Assembly: GCF_000143965.1 (NCBI RefSeq)
Contig: NC_014365.1
Coordinates: forward strand, 3,591,732-3,655,731
Reading direction: 5' to 3'
From: Desulfarculus baarsii DSM 2075
GTDB taxonomy: Bacteria > Desulfobacterota > Desulfarculia > Desulfarculales > Desulfarculaceae
DNA length: 64,000 nucleotides
Shown: positions 1 to 8,784 of the stretch, piece after piece
Numbering within the stretch: the stretch's first letter is position 1
Layout: every line of letters begins with the position of its first letter
Made by a program: the position numbers and the translations under genes
The notes under the pieces: model-generated
The model's database searches: none
The model's input: only the letters and a program-made list of their open reading frames with translations
Told to the model about the DNA's origin: nothing

Positions 1-1137
1 TTCGCGGCCCGAGGGGCTGAGGTCGCGGCTGGTGGCCGGGGCCGGCTTGGTCGGCTCGAGGGCGGTGTCCTCGTTCCATTCGTTGAACGAGGTGATCAAA
101 AGCATGTTCAGGCGCGGGTCCAGAAAGGGCATGGCCAGGCGGTCGAAGTTCTCGGCCAGAAACGAGCCCTCGGCCGCGCCCTGATCCCACTGACGGGGGA
201 TGATGAACTGTTGCAGGCTCCGGCGGCAACCGCGATCGTTGTAGCCGGGCAGGATGTTGGGCACGAAGTTGACCTTGGGCCCGCAGAGGTCGTAATAACG
301 GCGGAAAAGCCCGGCCACGTCGGCGACGAAAGTGCTTTTTGCGCCGTAGCCGCCGTGGTCGTGGCGCACCGAGAGATAGGGGTTGTAGGTGGTGACGGCG
401 TCGAACAGGGCGATGCGCTCGGGCTGGGGCTCGGGCGCGAGATAGGGCTGGGGCTGACGGTCCTGGTCGGCCGACATCACGCTCCAATAGATCTCGTCGG
501 CGACGAGGTAGACGTCGTGGCCCCGGGCCAGGAGCTTCTGGCGCAAGGTGGCCAGGGCCCGGGCGTAGTCGCCGGCAAAGGTGCGCGTCAGGTACAAAAA
601 CAGCACCGGCCGTCCGTTGACGCGCAGATAGGCCGGGTTATCGAAGTATTTGTCGGCGATGGCCAGAACATCGGCGATGAAAAAGTCGCTGGCCTGCTTG
701 TCGAAGACCGTGGCGCTGTATTCCTTGCGCCAGCCCACGCTCCAGGTCTCGTAAAAGATGCAGAACTTGATGTCTTGCAGGTTGGCGGCCTGAACAAAGG
801 CCTGGTCGACGACGACGTTCTGCTGGGGCCGCTTGGGCCACCAACTCACGGCCAAAAAATCCACGCCGTGGCGCGAGCACCAGGCGATCTGTTCCTCCAC
901 CGCCTTGACGTCGTCGGAGCGATATTGGCCCAGCAGCGGCTCCTGGGGCGGATCGAGGAAGGCGCGCAGATAGCCCTGGCGGAAGTTGGATGGATACCAG
1001 GTGTAGTAGGTCGCGCCCACCAAGAGGCGTTCGTTTTGCAGCACCGGCCCGTCCTTGGCCCGGGGGTCGGCGTTTTGGCAGGCGGCCGCGGCGGCCAAAA
1101 TGATCAGGCAACTCAGGGCGACAAAAAGCTTTTTCAT
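1..1137 (-). CDS. GH99/WbsX-like glycan-active lipoprotein (3' end outside window)
   Basis: The frame is open from an ATG at 1137 to the window edge (379 codons, no stop), so the C-terminus is missing. It starts MKKLF and has a lipoprotein signal ending in LAAAAAC, so the mature protein should be lipid-anchored. The body has features of the glycoside hydrolase 99 / WbsX-like family: YYTWYPSNF early, AVSWW, FYETW in the middle, and SFNEWNE near the window edge. Family members act on cell-surface glycans or sit in polysaccharide gene clusters; the substrate cannot be read here. The ATG overlaps the stop of the upstream glycosyltransferase by 4 bp (ATGA), so the two are translationally coupled. 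Fold assignment is by motif recognition only. Confidence 0.72.
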   Translation of the reverse strand, partial: MKKLFVALSCLIILAAAAACQNADPRAKDGPVLQNERLLVGATYYTWYPSNFRQGYLRAFLDPPQEPLLGQYRSDDVKAVEEQIAWCSRHGVDFLAVSWWPKRPQQNVVVDQAFVQAANLQDIKFCIFYETWSVGWRKEYSATVFDKQASDFFIADVLAIADKYFDNPAYLRVNGRPVLFLYLTRTFAGDYARALATLRQKLLARGHDVYLVADEIYWSVMSADQDRQPQPYLAPEPQPERIALFDAVTTYNPYLSVRHDHGGYGAKSTFVADVAGLFRRYYDLCGPKVNFVPNILPGYNDRGCRRSLQQFIIPRQWDQGAAEGSFLAENFDRLAMPFLDPRLNMLLITSFNEWNEDTALEPTKPAPATSRDLSPSGRE

Positions 1138-1847
1138 GGCGCGTCCAGCGGTCGATCGACCATGGCCAGGGGCGACAGTCGCAGTTTGATCAGCGTCCAC
1201 ACGGCCAAAAGGCCGTCCTTGGCCCGCAGCTTCTTGCCTTCGCGGACCTGGCGCGGGCGATATGTGATGGGCCTCTCGACGATGCGCACGCCCCGGCGCA
1301 ACAGCTTGGCGGTGATCTCGGGCTCCCAATCGAAGCCGTTGGCCTGATAGCCCACCCGGCCGATCAACTCGCGGCGAAAGACCTTGTAGCCGGTGGGCGC
1401 GTCGGTCAGCCGCGAGCCGTAGAGCAGGTTGCAGACCATGGTCACCAGCCGGCCGCCCCAATAAAATGGGCTGTTGGGCGAGGGATTGGCGCTGTTCAAG
1501 ATGCGCGAGCCATAGACCACCTCGGCCCGGCCCTCGACAATGGGCCGGATCAGCGAGGGGATCTCGGCCGGCTCCAGCTCCAGGTCGGCGTCCTGCACCA
1601 AGACGATCTGGCCGGTGGCGTGGATGAGGCCGGTGCGCACGGCCCCGCCCTTGCCCAGGTTGCGCGGATGATGGATCACGCGCAGGCCCGGCAGCTCCAG
1701 GTCGGCCAAGATCTCGCGCGAGCCGTCGCTGGAGCCGTCGTCAACGGCGATGATCTCTTTTTCCACATCCACCGCGGCCACGCGGCGCAGCAGCTCGGCC
1801 ACCGTGGCCCGCTCGTTGAACACCGGCACGATGATCGAGACCTTCAC
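1134..1847 (-). CDS. Family 2 glycosyltransferase (polyprenyl-phosphate mannosyl/glucosyltransferase type)
   Basis: 237 residues from a GTG start. The start is fixed by a GGAGAG ribosome site and a 4-bp GTGA overlap with the upstream gene. It opens with VKVSIIVPVFNE, the GT-A nucleotide-sugar fold signature, followed by VDDGSSDGS and the DxD-type motif QDADLE. This is the compact single-domain form seen in dolichyl- or undecaprenyl-phosphate sugar synthases, with no C-terminal membrane segments. It probably charges a lipid-linked sugar used by the membrane glycosyltransferase encoded just upstream. The sugar is unknown. A longer frame extends upstream but is only a shadow of the neighbouring gene. 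Confidence 0.85.
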   Translation of the reverse strand: MKVSIIVPVFNERATVAELLRRVAAVDVEKEIIAVDDGSSDGSREILADLELPGLRVIHHPRNLGKGGAVRTGLIHATGQIVLVQDADLELEPAEIPSLIRPIVEGRAEVVYGSRILNSANPSPNSPFYWGGRLVTMVCNLLYGSRLTDAPTGYKVFRRELIGRVGYQANGFDWEPEITAKLLRRGVRIVERPITYRPRQVREGKKLRAKDGLLAVWTLIKLRLSPLAMVDRPLDAP

Positions 1848-3469
1848 GACGGCTCTCCCGGCCGGCGGACGCTGGCCCCCAGCCAGGCCAGGCCGCCGCA
1901 GAGCAGCGCGGCCAGGCTCAGGGCCAGGCCCAGGGGCTTGCCCAGCAAGTAGAAATCGGGCGTGGCCCCCATGACCAGCATGCGATAGTTGCCCATCACC
2001 GGCGAATAATGAGGGATATAGTGCAGAAGCGGCATGTTTTTCTGGTTTTCGCCGACAATGGCCGAAAATTGCAGCTCGAAATGCTGGGCCATGCCCAGGC
2101 CCTGCACCACCAGGCCAAAGGCGATCACCCCCAGCAACGCCGCCTTGAACAGCGGCCCGCGCTTGTTCCACAGCTTGAAGGCCTGGGCCAGGGGCAGCAT
2201 GGCCAGACAAGTCACCGGCACCATGTAGCGCGGGCCCCAGGCGATGTCGCCGTGCCAGGCCCACCACTTGGCGTAAAACAGCAGCCAGCCCAGGCACAAC
2301 AGGCAGATCAGCGTGGCCTCGGCCCGGCGGCGCACGAAAAAGCCCCGCAGATACAAAAGCGCCGCCATCAGCGGCGGGCTGAACAAAAACACGCTTTTGC
2401 CGGGGCTGAACAGCAATCCGTGGACGCCGATCCAGGCCGCCAGGCTGAAGCCGGCCCGGCCATCATAGATGAAGTTGGGAAAGCCCCGGTCGCCCTCGTA
2501 GCCGGTGAGAAAGGGCGAGCCATAGCGAAACCAGTTGAACCACAGCACCCACAGCCCGGCCACGAAGATCGGCCCGGCCCAGCACAGGGCCAGGCGGATG
2601 GCCTGGGGCCAGCTCGTGCAGACGCCCGCCCGCCGGGGCCACAACAGCCAGGCCACGTAGAGCCCTATCAGCGGCATGGGCACGACCAAAAACATCGTCG
2701 TGTTGCTCGCGCCCAGGCCAATGGCCAGGCCCGACCAGAACAGATGCCGCCCCTTCAGGCGCAGCCGAAAGCGCAGCAACTGCCACACCGCGATCATCAG
2801 GCACAAGGCCAGGCCCGGCTCGGCCAGGTGATAGCGGGCGTAGGGCCAGGCAATGGTGGCCAGGCCAAAGGTCAGCATCGTGGCCAGGGCCACCCGCCGC
2901 GCATAGCCCCAGTCAAGTAATGTCAGGTAAAGCACCAGGGCGATCAACGGCGTGGTGAACTGATGCAGGGTGGAGGCCATCAGCTCGTCGGGCTTGACCG
3001 GGCCCTTGAGGTCCATGGGCGGGTCGATGTCCGGGGGCAGGGCCTTGCTGATCAGATAGAGCGGGATGGCGGCCAGGGGCTGGAGGATGCCCGTTTTGCT
3101 GTAGAGCGGGCGCAAACGGCCGGGGATGGGGTCGATGATCAGCTCGCCGCGATCGACGATGGCCTTGGTGGTCAGAAAGCGAAACCACGAGTCGAACGAA
3201 TAGAAATGCCCGCCCATCGAGGCCAGATAGCAAAACATCAAGCAGCCGGCCGCCAGCAGACCCACCGCGCGCCGGCCGGCCAGCCGACGGCCAACGCCCG
3301 CCCAGCCCGGCCAGAACGCACGGCCGCTGAAACGCGCCCACAGCCAGATCAGCCCCCGCGCGGCCAACCAGCCGCCGATCAGGCCGCCGGGCAGACGCAG
3401 CCACCACAACTGGGGGCCGTGGGCGAACATCCAATTGATTTGCAGCAGCAGGCCCAACAGCCCGCTCAT
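1844..3469 (-). CDS. Polytopic membrane glycosyltransferase-like protein
   Basis: About 541 residues with many hydrophobic helices. A first-loop region (FYSFDSWFRFLTTKAIVDRGE) carries acidic residues as in GT-C / PMT-type lipid-sugar glycosyltransferases, which place their catalytic acids there. The start is uncertain: ATG 3469 (MSGLLGLL) gives a clean first helix, but a TTG about 40 bp upstream lies next to GGGGAAGGA. It overlaps the following GT2 gene by 4 bp, and the pair fit a lipid-sugar synthase plus a user of that lipid-linked sugar. The family assignment rests on topology and context, not on a decisive motif. Confidence 0.65.
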   Translation of the reverse strand: MSGLLGLLLQINWMFAHGPQLWWLRLPGGLIGGWLAARGLIWLWARFSGRAFWPGWAGVGRRLAGRRAVGLLAAGCLMFCYLASMGGHFYSFDSWFRFLTTKAIVDRGELIIDPIPGRLRPLYSKTGILQPLAAIPLYLISKALPPDIDPPMDLKGPVKPDELMASTLHQFTTPLIALVLYLTLLDWGYARRVALATMLTFGLATIAWPYARYHLAEPGLALCLMIAVWQLLRFRLRLKGRHLFWSGLAIGLGASNTTMFLVVPMPLIGLYVAWLLWPRRAGVCTSWPQAIRLALCWAGPIFVAGLWVLWFNWFRYGSPFLTGYEGDRGFPNFIYDGRAGFSLAAWIGVHGLLFSPGKSVFLFSPPLMAALLYLRGFFVRRRAEATLICLLCLGWLLFYAKWWAWHGDIAWGPRYMVPVTCLAMLPLAQAFKLWNKRGPLFKAALLGVIAFGLVVQGLGMAQHFELQFSAIVGENQKNMPLLHYIPHYSPVMGNYRMLVMGATPDFYLLGKPLGLALSLAALLCGGLAWLGASVRRPGEPS

Positions 3470-3569
3470 CAGCGATGTCCAAACGACGGCGGTCAAGTCC
3501 TTCCCCGATGCAATGGCAGAGGTCGACGGCCCGTAACTATAACCCGAGCCCGGCGGCCCACGCCAGCAA

Positions 3570-4337
3570 TTATGCCTGGCGCGACGGGTCGTGGGGCGAT
3601 TTGCGCAAAATGTAAAAAACATAGCCGTAGGCCTGGCCGTGCCGACGGTAGAGGTCCAGCTCCAGGCGGGTTTCGTCCAGGGCCTGGGCCAGGGCCAGCT
3701 CTTGCCGGGCCAGGGGCGTCAGCTCCGCCATGCGCCGGACCAGCGGCCCGTAGTAGCCATCGAGCCAGGCCTCGGCCGACAAGGCGAAATGCGCGACGAC
3801 CGCAAAACCGGCCTGGCGGGCCGTGGCCAGGTTTTGCGCCACGCCAGCCATGCCGGGGTAGGCCTGGCCCCAATGGGCGGCGGCCTCGGCCGGCGGATCG
3901 TCGACCAGCCAACTCAGCTCGGTGACGGCCAACAGGCCGCCGTCACGCAGCATGGGCCGCCACAAGGCCAAGCCCCGCCCGAATCCCAGCACGTAGATGG
4001 CCCCCTCCGACCAGATCAGATCCAGCGAGGCCGGCGCGTAGCCCGGCGCGGCCATATCGGCCCGGCGCGTGGCGACGCGCCCGGCCAGGCCCTGGGCCTG
4101 GGCGCGGGCGGTCAACTCGTCCAGAAACGGCTGGTGGATGTCCACCGCCTCCAACGGGCCCAGAGCCCTGGCCAACACCAGGCTCTGGCGGCCCGTCCCG
4201 CAGCCCAGATCGACGATGCGCGGCGCGGGCGGCAGGGGCGGCAAGAGTTGGACGGCCCGCATGGTCTCGGCGTCGCTGCCCGGCCCGCACTGGGCCAGGC
4301 CTTCATGAAGCAGAAAAAGCGCTTGCATCTGGTCCAT
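3570..4337 (-). CDS. Class I SAM-dependent methyltransferase
   Basis: 255 residues from ATG 4337, chosen over ATG 4358 because AAGG lies 7 bp upstream of the inner one. Motif I, IVDLGCGTGRQSLVLA, is a clear SAM-binding loop near residue 45; motif II is EAVDIHQP and motif IV is LDLIWSEGAIY. The C-terminal third is less typical and gives no substrate clue. It lies about 100 bp upstream of the envelope glycosyltransferase operon on the same strand, so it may belong to that unit, but no link is proven. Confidence 0.8.
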   Translation of the reverse strand: MDQMQALFLLHEGLAQCGPGSDAETMRAVQLLPPLPPAPRIVDLGCGTGRQSLVLARALGPLEAVDIHQPFLDELTARAQAQGLAGRVATRRADMAAPGYAPASLDLIWSEGAIYVLGFGRGLALWRPMLRDGGLLAVTELSWLVDDPPAEAAAHWGQAYPGMAGVAQNLATARQAGFAVVAHFALSAEAWLDGYYGPLVRRMAELTPLARQELALAQALDETRLELDLYRRHGQAYGYVFYILRKSPHDPSRQA

Positions 4338-4476
4338 TTTTGTTACCTTGCCCACCATAAAGCCTATTATTTATGTATGTATTATGCGTCGACCCTCGAC
4401 AAAGCGGCCGGATTCATAGTATGTTGGATTCGTCCATCTTCGGACGCGAGATGCCCCCTTGTCTGCCGGAGAAGCC

Positions 4477-4977
4477 ATGAAACGGCGAATAATTGTAACC
4501 ATGCTGGCGCTGGCGGCGTTTTGCCTGGCCGGCGCGCCCGCCCTGGCCGACGACGCGGCCCTGCTGCGGGCCATCAAGGACAAAGTTCACGCGGCGGTGC
4601 GGATTTTGGCCGAGGAAGGTCGCGACGGCCTGGAGCAGTTCAACGACGTCGACGGCCGCTGGGGCCAAGAGCCCTATGTTTTCGTTTTTGACGAAAAAGG
4701 CGTGATCCTGGCCCACGCCAACGATCAGGCCCTGGTCGGCAAGACGTTGCTGGGCATCACCGACGTCAAAGGCCGCCGTTTCATACAAGACGCCATCGAC
4801 ATCGTCAAGGGCCCCGGCCGTGGCTGGAGCGAGTATTGGTGGTACGAAAAACCCCATAACGAGCACAAGCACAAGCTCAGCTACATCATGGCCGTGCCCG
4901 GGCAACCGATGGGCGTGGGCGCCGGCGTCCGGAGCGACATCACCGCCCAGGAGGCCAACCGCCTGGTCGCGCCATGA
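4477..4977 (+). CDS. Secreted single Cache-like sensor domain protein
   Basis: 166 residues from ATG 4477, preceded by CGGAGAAG. It has an N-terminal signal peptide (MKRRIIVTMLALAAFCLAG with APALA cleavage). The mature part resembles a periplasmic single-Cache domain: YVFVFDEKGVILAHAND followed by LVGK and a segment rich in W and Y (WSEYWWYEKP). Cache domains bind small organic ligands at the cell surface. This one has no attached signalling domain or membrane anchor, so it would act as a soluble periplasmic binding protein or partner. It stands alone between divergent and convergent neighbours. Confidence 0.7.
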   Translation: MKRRIIVTMLALAAFCLAGAPALADDAALLRAIKDKVHAAVRILAEEGRDGLEQFNDVDGRWGQEPYVFVFDEKGVILAHANDQALVGKTLLGITDVKGRRFIQDAIDIVKGPGRGWSEYWWYEKPHNEHKHKLSYIMAVPGQPMGVGAGVRSDITAQEANRLVAP

Positions 4978-4980
4978 GCC

Positions 4981-5110
4981 CCGGCTGACGCGAGTCAAGT
5001 ACGACCGTCCGTTCAAACCCGGCCCGGCTGACGCAGGCCAGGTGCGGCCGCCTGTTCAAGCCGGCCCGGTTGACGCGAGTCAAGCGCCTGGCCCGGCGCG
5101 AATCAAATCC
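4981..5110. repeat. Degenerate 42-43 bp tandem repeat (about three copies)
   Basis: Copies start at 4981, 5024 and 5066, each with CCGG(C/T)TGACGC and a downstream GTTCAA(A/G)CC segment in the first two; the third copy diverges in its second half. The repeats fill most of the gap between the Cache gene and the convergent glnS end. The role is unknown, and no terminator-like T tract accompanies them. Confidence 0.6.
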
Positions 5111-5205
5111 GGCCGTTCGTCAGGCCCCTCGCCCCTTAAGCCCCGCCTGGCCTCCGCGCCCGCTTCGCCGGCTCCGTCAGGCTCTCGCCTGCCACCCGGC
5201 CGGGG

Positions 5206-6906
5206 TTAGTTCACCTCGTTTTTGCGCACCATCTTGGCCCACGAATCGCGCAGGCCCACGATGCGGTTGAACACCAGGGTTTCGTCCGGCTGGTGCTCCT
5301 TGGCGTCGGCGATGAAGTAACCTTTGCGTTCAAACTGGAAGCGCTCGCCGGGCTGGGCCTGGGCCAGGCTGGGTTCGAGCTTGGCCGTTGGCATGACAAC
5401 CAGCGACTGGGGGTTGATGTTTTCGCGCCAGTCGCCCTCGACGTCCTCGGGCCTGGGGTCGAGAAAGAGCCGGTCGTAGAGGCGCGCCTGGGCCTCCAGG
5501 CAGTGGCGCGCCGAGACCCAGTGGATGGTGCCCTTGACCTTGCGGCCGTCGGGAGCGTCGCCGCCCTTGGTGGCCGGGTCGTAGGTGCAGCGCAGTTCGA
5601 CGATTCTACCCGTGGCCGGATCCTTGACCGCCTCCTGACAGGTGATGAAGTAGGCCCAGCGCAGGCGCACCTCGCGGCCAGGGGCCAGGCGGTGGTACTT
5701 GCGCGGCGGGTCTTCCATGAAGTCTTCGCGCTCGATGTAGAGCTCGCGGCAGAAGGGCACGGTCCGCGCGCCCATCTTGGGCGGATCGTCGGGGAAATAG
5801 GGCGCGGAAAGCTCGTCGACCTGGTCGTCGGGGTAGTTGGTGATGACCACCTTCAGCGGGTCCAGCACGGCCATGACCCGGGGGGTCTTGGTGTTGAGGT
5901 CGTTTCGAATGGCGTTTTCCAGCTTGTCCAGGCCGATCCAGGCCTGGCTCTTGCCCACGCCGATGACCTCGCAGAAATCGCGGATGGCCTGGGGCGTGAC
6001 GCCCCGGCGGCGCAGGCCGGCGATGGTGGGCATGCGCGGGTCGTCCCAGCCGCTGACGTGGCCGCCCTCGACCAGGGTCAGGAGCTTGCGCTTGCTCATG
6101 ACGGTGTAATCGAGGTTGAGCCGGGCGAACTCGATCTGCTGGGGGTGATAGACGCCCAGTTGATCGAGCACCCAGTCGTAAAGGGCGCGGTTGTCCTCGA
6201 ACTCCAGGGTGCAGATGGAGTGGGTGATGCCCTCGATGGAGTCGGAGAGGCAGTGGGTGAAGTCGTACATGGGATAGATGCGCCACTTGTCGCCGGTGCG
6301 ATGATGGCTGACGCGGCGGATGCGGTAGAGCGTGGGGTCGCGCAGGACGATGTTGGGCGCGGCCATGTCGATCTTGGCCCGCAAGACCTTGGCCCCGTCG
6401 GCAAACTCGCCGTCGCGCATGCGCCGGAAAAGGTCGAGGTTCTCCTCGACCGAACGATCGCGCCAGGGGCTGTCGACGCCCGGCGCGGTGAGGGTGCCCC
6501 GCGTGGCGCGGATCTGCTCGGCGCTCTGGTCGTCGACGTAGGCCTTGCCGGCCTTGATCAGCCGCTCGGCGAAATCGTAGAGCTGGTCAAAGTAATCGGA
6601 GGCGTAGAAACGATTCTCGCCCCAGTCGAAGCCCAGCCAGCGCACGTCTTCCTGGATGGAGTCGACGTACTCGACATCTTCCTTGGTGGGGTTGGTGTCG
6701 TCGAAGCGCAGGTGGCACTTGCCTTGATAATCGCGGGCCAGGCCGAAATTCAGGCAGATGCTCTTGGCGTGGCCGATGTGCAGATAGCCGTTGGGCTCGG
6801 GGGGAAAACGGGTGACCACCCGCCCGCCCCATTTGCCCGAGGCCATGTCTTCGTCGATGATGTTGCGGATAAAGTTGCTCGGCGGCGTGTTTTCGGCCGT
6901 GCTCAT
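5206..6906 (-). CDS. glnS: Glutaminyl-tRNA synthetase
   Basis: 566 residues; charges tRNA-Gln with glutamine in the cytoplasm. Class I signatures are intact: [15 protein letters not shown] (HIGH at residues 43-46) and VMSKRKL (KMSKS type). The C-terminal half carries the two beta-barrel anticodon-binding region typical of GlnRS, and total length matches the family. ATG 6906 is chosen because of GGAGCG upstream and because homologous sequence begins there; the longer frame to 7005 is unlikely. A GlnRS suggests direct charging of tRNA-Gln rather than sole reliance on the amidotransferase route. Confidence 0.96.
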   Translation of the reverse strand: MSTAENTPPSNFIRNIIDEDMASGKWGGRVVTRFPPEPNGYLHIGHAKSICLNFGLARDYQGKCHLRFDDTNPTKEDVEYVDSIQEDVRWLGFDWGENRFYASDYFDQLYDFAERLIKAGKAYVDDQSAEQIRATRGTLTAPGVDSPWRDRSVEENLDLFRRMRDGEFADGAKVLRAKIDMAAPNIVLRDPTLYRIRRVSHHRTGDKWRIYPMYDFTHCLSDSIEGITHSICTLEFEDNRALYDWVLDQLGVYHPQQIEFARLNLDYTVMSKRKLLTLVEGGHVSGWDDPRMPTIAGLRRRGVTPQAIRDFCEVIGVGKSQAWIGLDKLENAIRNDLNTKTPRVMAVLDPLKVVITNYPDDQVDELSAPYFPDDPPKMGARTVPFCRELYIEREDFMEDPPRKYHRLAPGREVRLRWAYFITCQEAVKDPATGRIVELRCTYDPATKGGDAPDGRKVKGTIHWVSARHCLEAQARLYDRLFLDPRPEDVEGDWRENINPQSLVVMPTAKLEPSLAQAQPGERFQFERKGYFIADAKEHQPDETLVFNRIVGLRDSWAKMVRKNEVN

Positions 6907-7064
6907 AACGGGCGCTCCGTCGGGTGATTGCTGGGGGGCTGGTTCGCGCCTGAACGCGCGGAATTCATCATGGTGGCATGTTAACCCAACCAGCCGTTTT
7001 GTCAACCTGTCCGACCGCCGGGCCCCGCCGCGAAAAAATCCATGGTTTTTGATGGAGAAATATC

Positions 7065-7093
7065 TTGACGCCGCGAAAACGCCGTTGATACAT
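7065..7093 (+). promoter_or_regulatory. Sigma-70 type promoter of the MerR / acyl-CoA operon
   Basis: TTGACG (7065-7070) and ATACAT (7088-7093) are separated by 17 bp. The -10 box runs directly into the palindromic operator below, an arrangement expected for repression. Confidence 0.55.
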
Positions 7094-7116
7094 TAACGTT
7101 GACGTAAACGTTAATG
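7091..7116. promoter_or_regulatory. Perfect 10-bp inverted repeat, likely MerR/LiuR-type operator
   Basis: Arms CATTAACGTT (7091-7100) and AACGTTAATG (7107-7116) are perfectly complementary around a 6-bp centre, GACGTA. The site overlaps the -10 box and the expected transcription start, 22 bp ahead of the regulator's ATG. The TTAACGTT/ACGTAAACG character resembles sites known for LiuR, the MerR-family repressor of branched-chain amino acid degradation (from memory). The inferred function is autoregulation and control of the downstream operon. Confidence 0.6.
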
Positions 7117-7137
7117 TTGGCCAGCAGGGGAGACAAC

Positions 7138-7545
7138 ATGACCGACGACGGCGGCTGGACGATCAGCCAACTGGCGACCGAGTTCGACGTCAGCACCAGA
7201 AGCATCCGGTTTTACGAGGAAAAGGGACTGATCTGCCCCGAGCGCACGCCGGGCGGCTATCGGCTCTACAACAAGCGCGACCGGGCGCGGCTCAAGCTGA
7301 TCCTGCGCGGCAAGCGCTTTGGCATGACCCTGGACGAGATCCAGGACATCCTGGGCCTGGGCTCGGTGGACATGGACGAGGCCGAGCAGATCCGCAAGGC
7401 CATAACCTATGGCCAGCGCATCATGGCCGATGTTCAGCAGCGCATGGACGAGCTGAAGATCATGCACCAGGACTTGATGGACATCGGCGACAAACTACAG
7501 GCGCGTCTGGACGAACTGGACGGGCGCGCCGCCAACGAGGCGTGA
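7138..7545 (+). CDS. MerR-family regulator, LiuR-like
   Basis: 135 residues from ATG 7138 with GGGGAGA upstream. The N-terminal winged helix reads WTISQLATEFDVSTRSIRFYEEKGLICPERTPGGYRLYNKRD in pattern (only partly quoted residues are diagnostic: SIRFYEEKGL and GYRLY). It is followed by a long coiled dimerisation helix and a short tail without the cysteine cluster of metal-sensing MerR proteins. The tail and size match LiuR-type regulators that sense acyl-CoA-pathway intermediates. It is the first gene of a unit continuing into acyl-CoA genes after 65 bp, and a palindrome sits over its own promoter, so autoregulation is likely. Confidence 0.82.
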   Translation: MTDDGGWTISQLATEFDVSTRSIRFYEEKGLICPERTPGGYRLYNKRDRARLKLILRGKRFGMTLDEIQDILGLGSVDMDEAEQIRKAITYGQRIMADVQQRMDELKIMHQDLMDIGDKLQARLDELDGRAANEA

Positions 7546-7610
7546 GACCCGCCGCGCCGACGGCCGCGGCAAATGGATTTTTCGACGCGAAAGCGCAAAG
7601 CGAGGTCGTG

Positions 7611-8756
7611 ATGGATTTTGCTTTTACCGACGAACAATTGATGTTCAAGGAGCAGGTGATCCGTTTCGCCAAAAAAGAGATCGTGCCTCGTTGCCAGGAG
7701 CACGATTTCCGGGGCGAATTTGATTTTCAATCCTTCCGGGCCATGGGCGAGTTCGGCCTGTTGGGCCTGCATTTTCCCGAGGAGTATGGCGGCGGCGGGG
7801 CCGACGTGGTCACCACGGTGCTGGCCGGCGAGGCCCTGGGCGAGGCCGGCGTGGACGGCGGCCTGACCCTGGCTTATGGCGCGCACACGTTTTTGTGCGC
7901 CGACACCATTTTCGTGCATGGCGCCGAGGAGCAGAAAAAGCGCTACGTGCCCAAGCTGCTTTCGGGCCAGTGGATCGGCTGCATGGGCCTGACCGAGCCC
8001 GACGCCGGCAGCGACGTGGCCGGCATGAAGACCCGCGCCACGCGCCAGGGCGACGAGTGGGTGCTCAACGGCTCCAAGATCTTCATCACCAACGGGCCCA
8101 TCGCCGACGTCTGCCTGGTCTACGCCCGCACCGAGGCCGAGGGCGATCGCCACGCCGGCGTATCGGCCTTTATCGTCGAAAAAGGCGCGCCCGGCTTCAC
8201 CGCCGGCAAGCCGCTCAACAAGCTGGGGGTGCGCACATCCCACACCTCCGAGCTGTTTTTCGAGGATTGCCGCGTGCCGGCCTCGGCCATGTGCGGCCCC
8301 GAGGGCGCGGGCTTTTTGATGAGCATGCAGACGGTGGAGTGGGACCGCAGCGCCCTGTTGGCCCCATTTTTGGGCGGCATGACCAACCTGATCCAGCGCT
8401 GCGTCAAATACGCCAAGGAGCGCCAGCAGTTTGGCCGGCCCATCGCCCAGTTCCAGGCCATCAAGCATAAGCTGGCCGACATGCGCCTGTTTGTCGACGC
8501 GGCCCGGGGCCTGGTCTATCGCATCGCCTGGTGCAAGGACCAGGGCCGGCCCCTCAACCACCTGGAGGCGGCCGTGGCCAAGCTGTTCATCGGCGACTGG
8601 AGCCTCAAGCCCACCAACGACGGCGTGATGATCCACGGCGGCTACGGCTTCTGCCACGAATACGACGTCGAGCGTATCTTCCGCGATTGCCGCCTGGCCC
8701 CCATCGGCGGCGGCACCTCCGAGATCCAGAAAATGATCATCTCCAAGATGATCTAG
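7611..8756 (+). CDS. Acyl-CoA dehydrogenase (first of three)
   Basis: 381 residues, standard for the family; oxidises an acyl-CoA at the alpha-beta bond with FAD, passing electrons to ETF. Start ATG 7611 has GAGGT upstream. It contains MGLTEPDAGSDVAGM (FAD/substrate loop), NGSKIFITNGP and the C-terminal IHGGYGF and GGGTSEIQK. In isovaleryl-type enzymes the catalytic Glu lies in a LDLER motif; here the aligned segment is VEWDRS, so the base position appears to be Asp. The usual alternative, Glu in YEGT, is also absent (IGGGT). This may reflect an unusual substrate class. It is the first metabolic gene of the operon. Confidence 0.9.
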   Translation: MDFAFTDEQLMFKEQVIRFAKKEIVPRCQEHDFRGEFDFQSFRAMGEFGLLGLHFPEEYGGGGADVVTTVLAGEALGEAGVDGGLTLAYGAHTFLCADTIFVHGAEEQKKRYVPKLLSGQWIGCMGLTEPDAGSDVAGMKTRATRQGDEWVLNGSKIFITNGPIADVCLVYARTEAEGDRHAGVSAFIVEKGAPGFTAGKPLNKLGVRTSHTSELFFEDCRVPASAMCGPEGAGFLMSMQTVEWDRSALLAPFLGGMTNLIQRCVKYAKERQQFGRPIAQFQAIKHKLADMRLFVDAARGLVYRIAWCKDQGRPLNHLEAAVAKLFIGDWSLKPTNDGVMIHGGYGFCHEYDVERIFRDCRLAPIGGGTSEIQKMIISKMI

Positions 8757-8784
8757 GGCGGCGCGATCAATCCAAGCGAAAGAG

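Noticed and set aside
5293..6927. 544-codon open frame antisense to glnS
   Set aside because: Shadow of a high-GC gene: third-position bias of glnS removes stops on the opposite strand. The translation is low-complexity and glnS itself is unambiguous.
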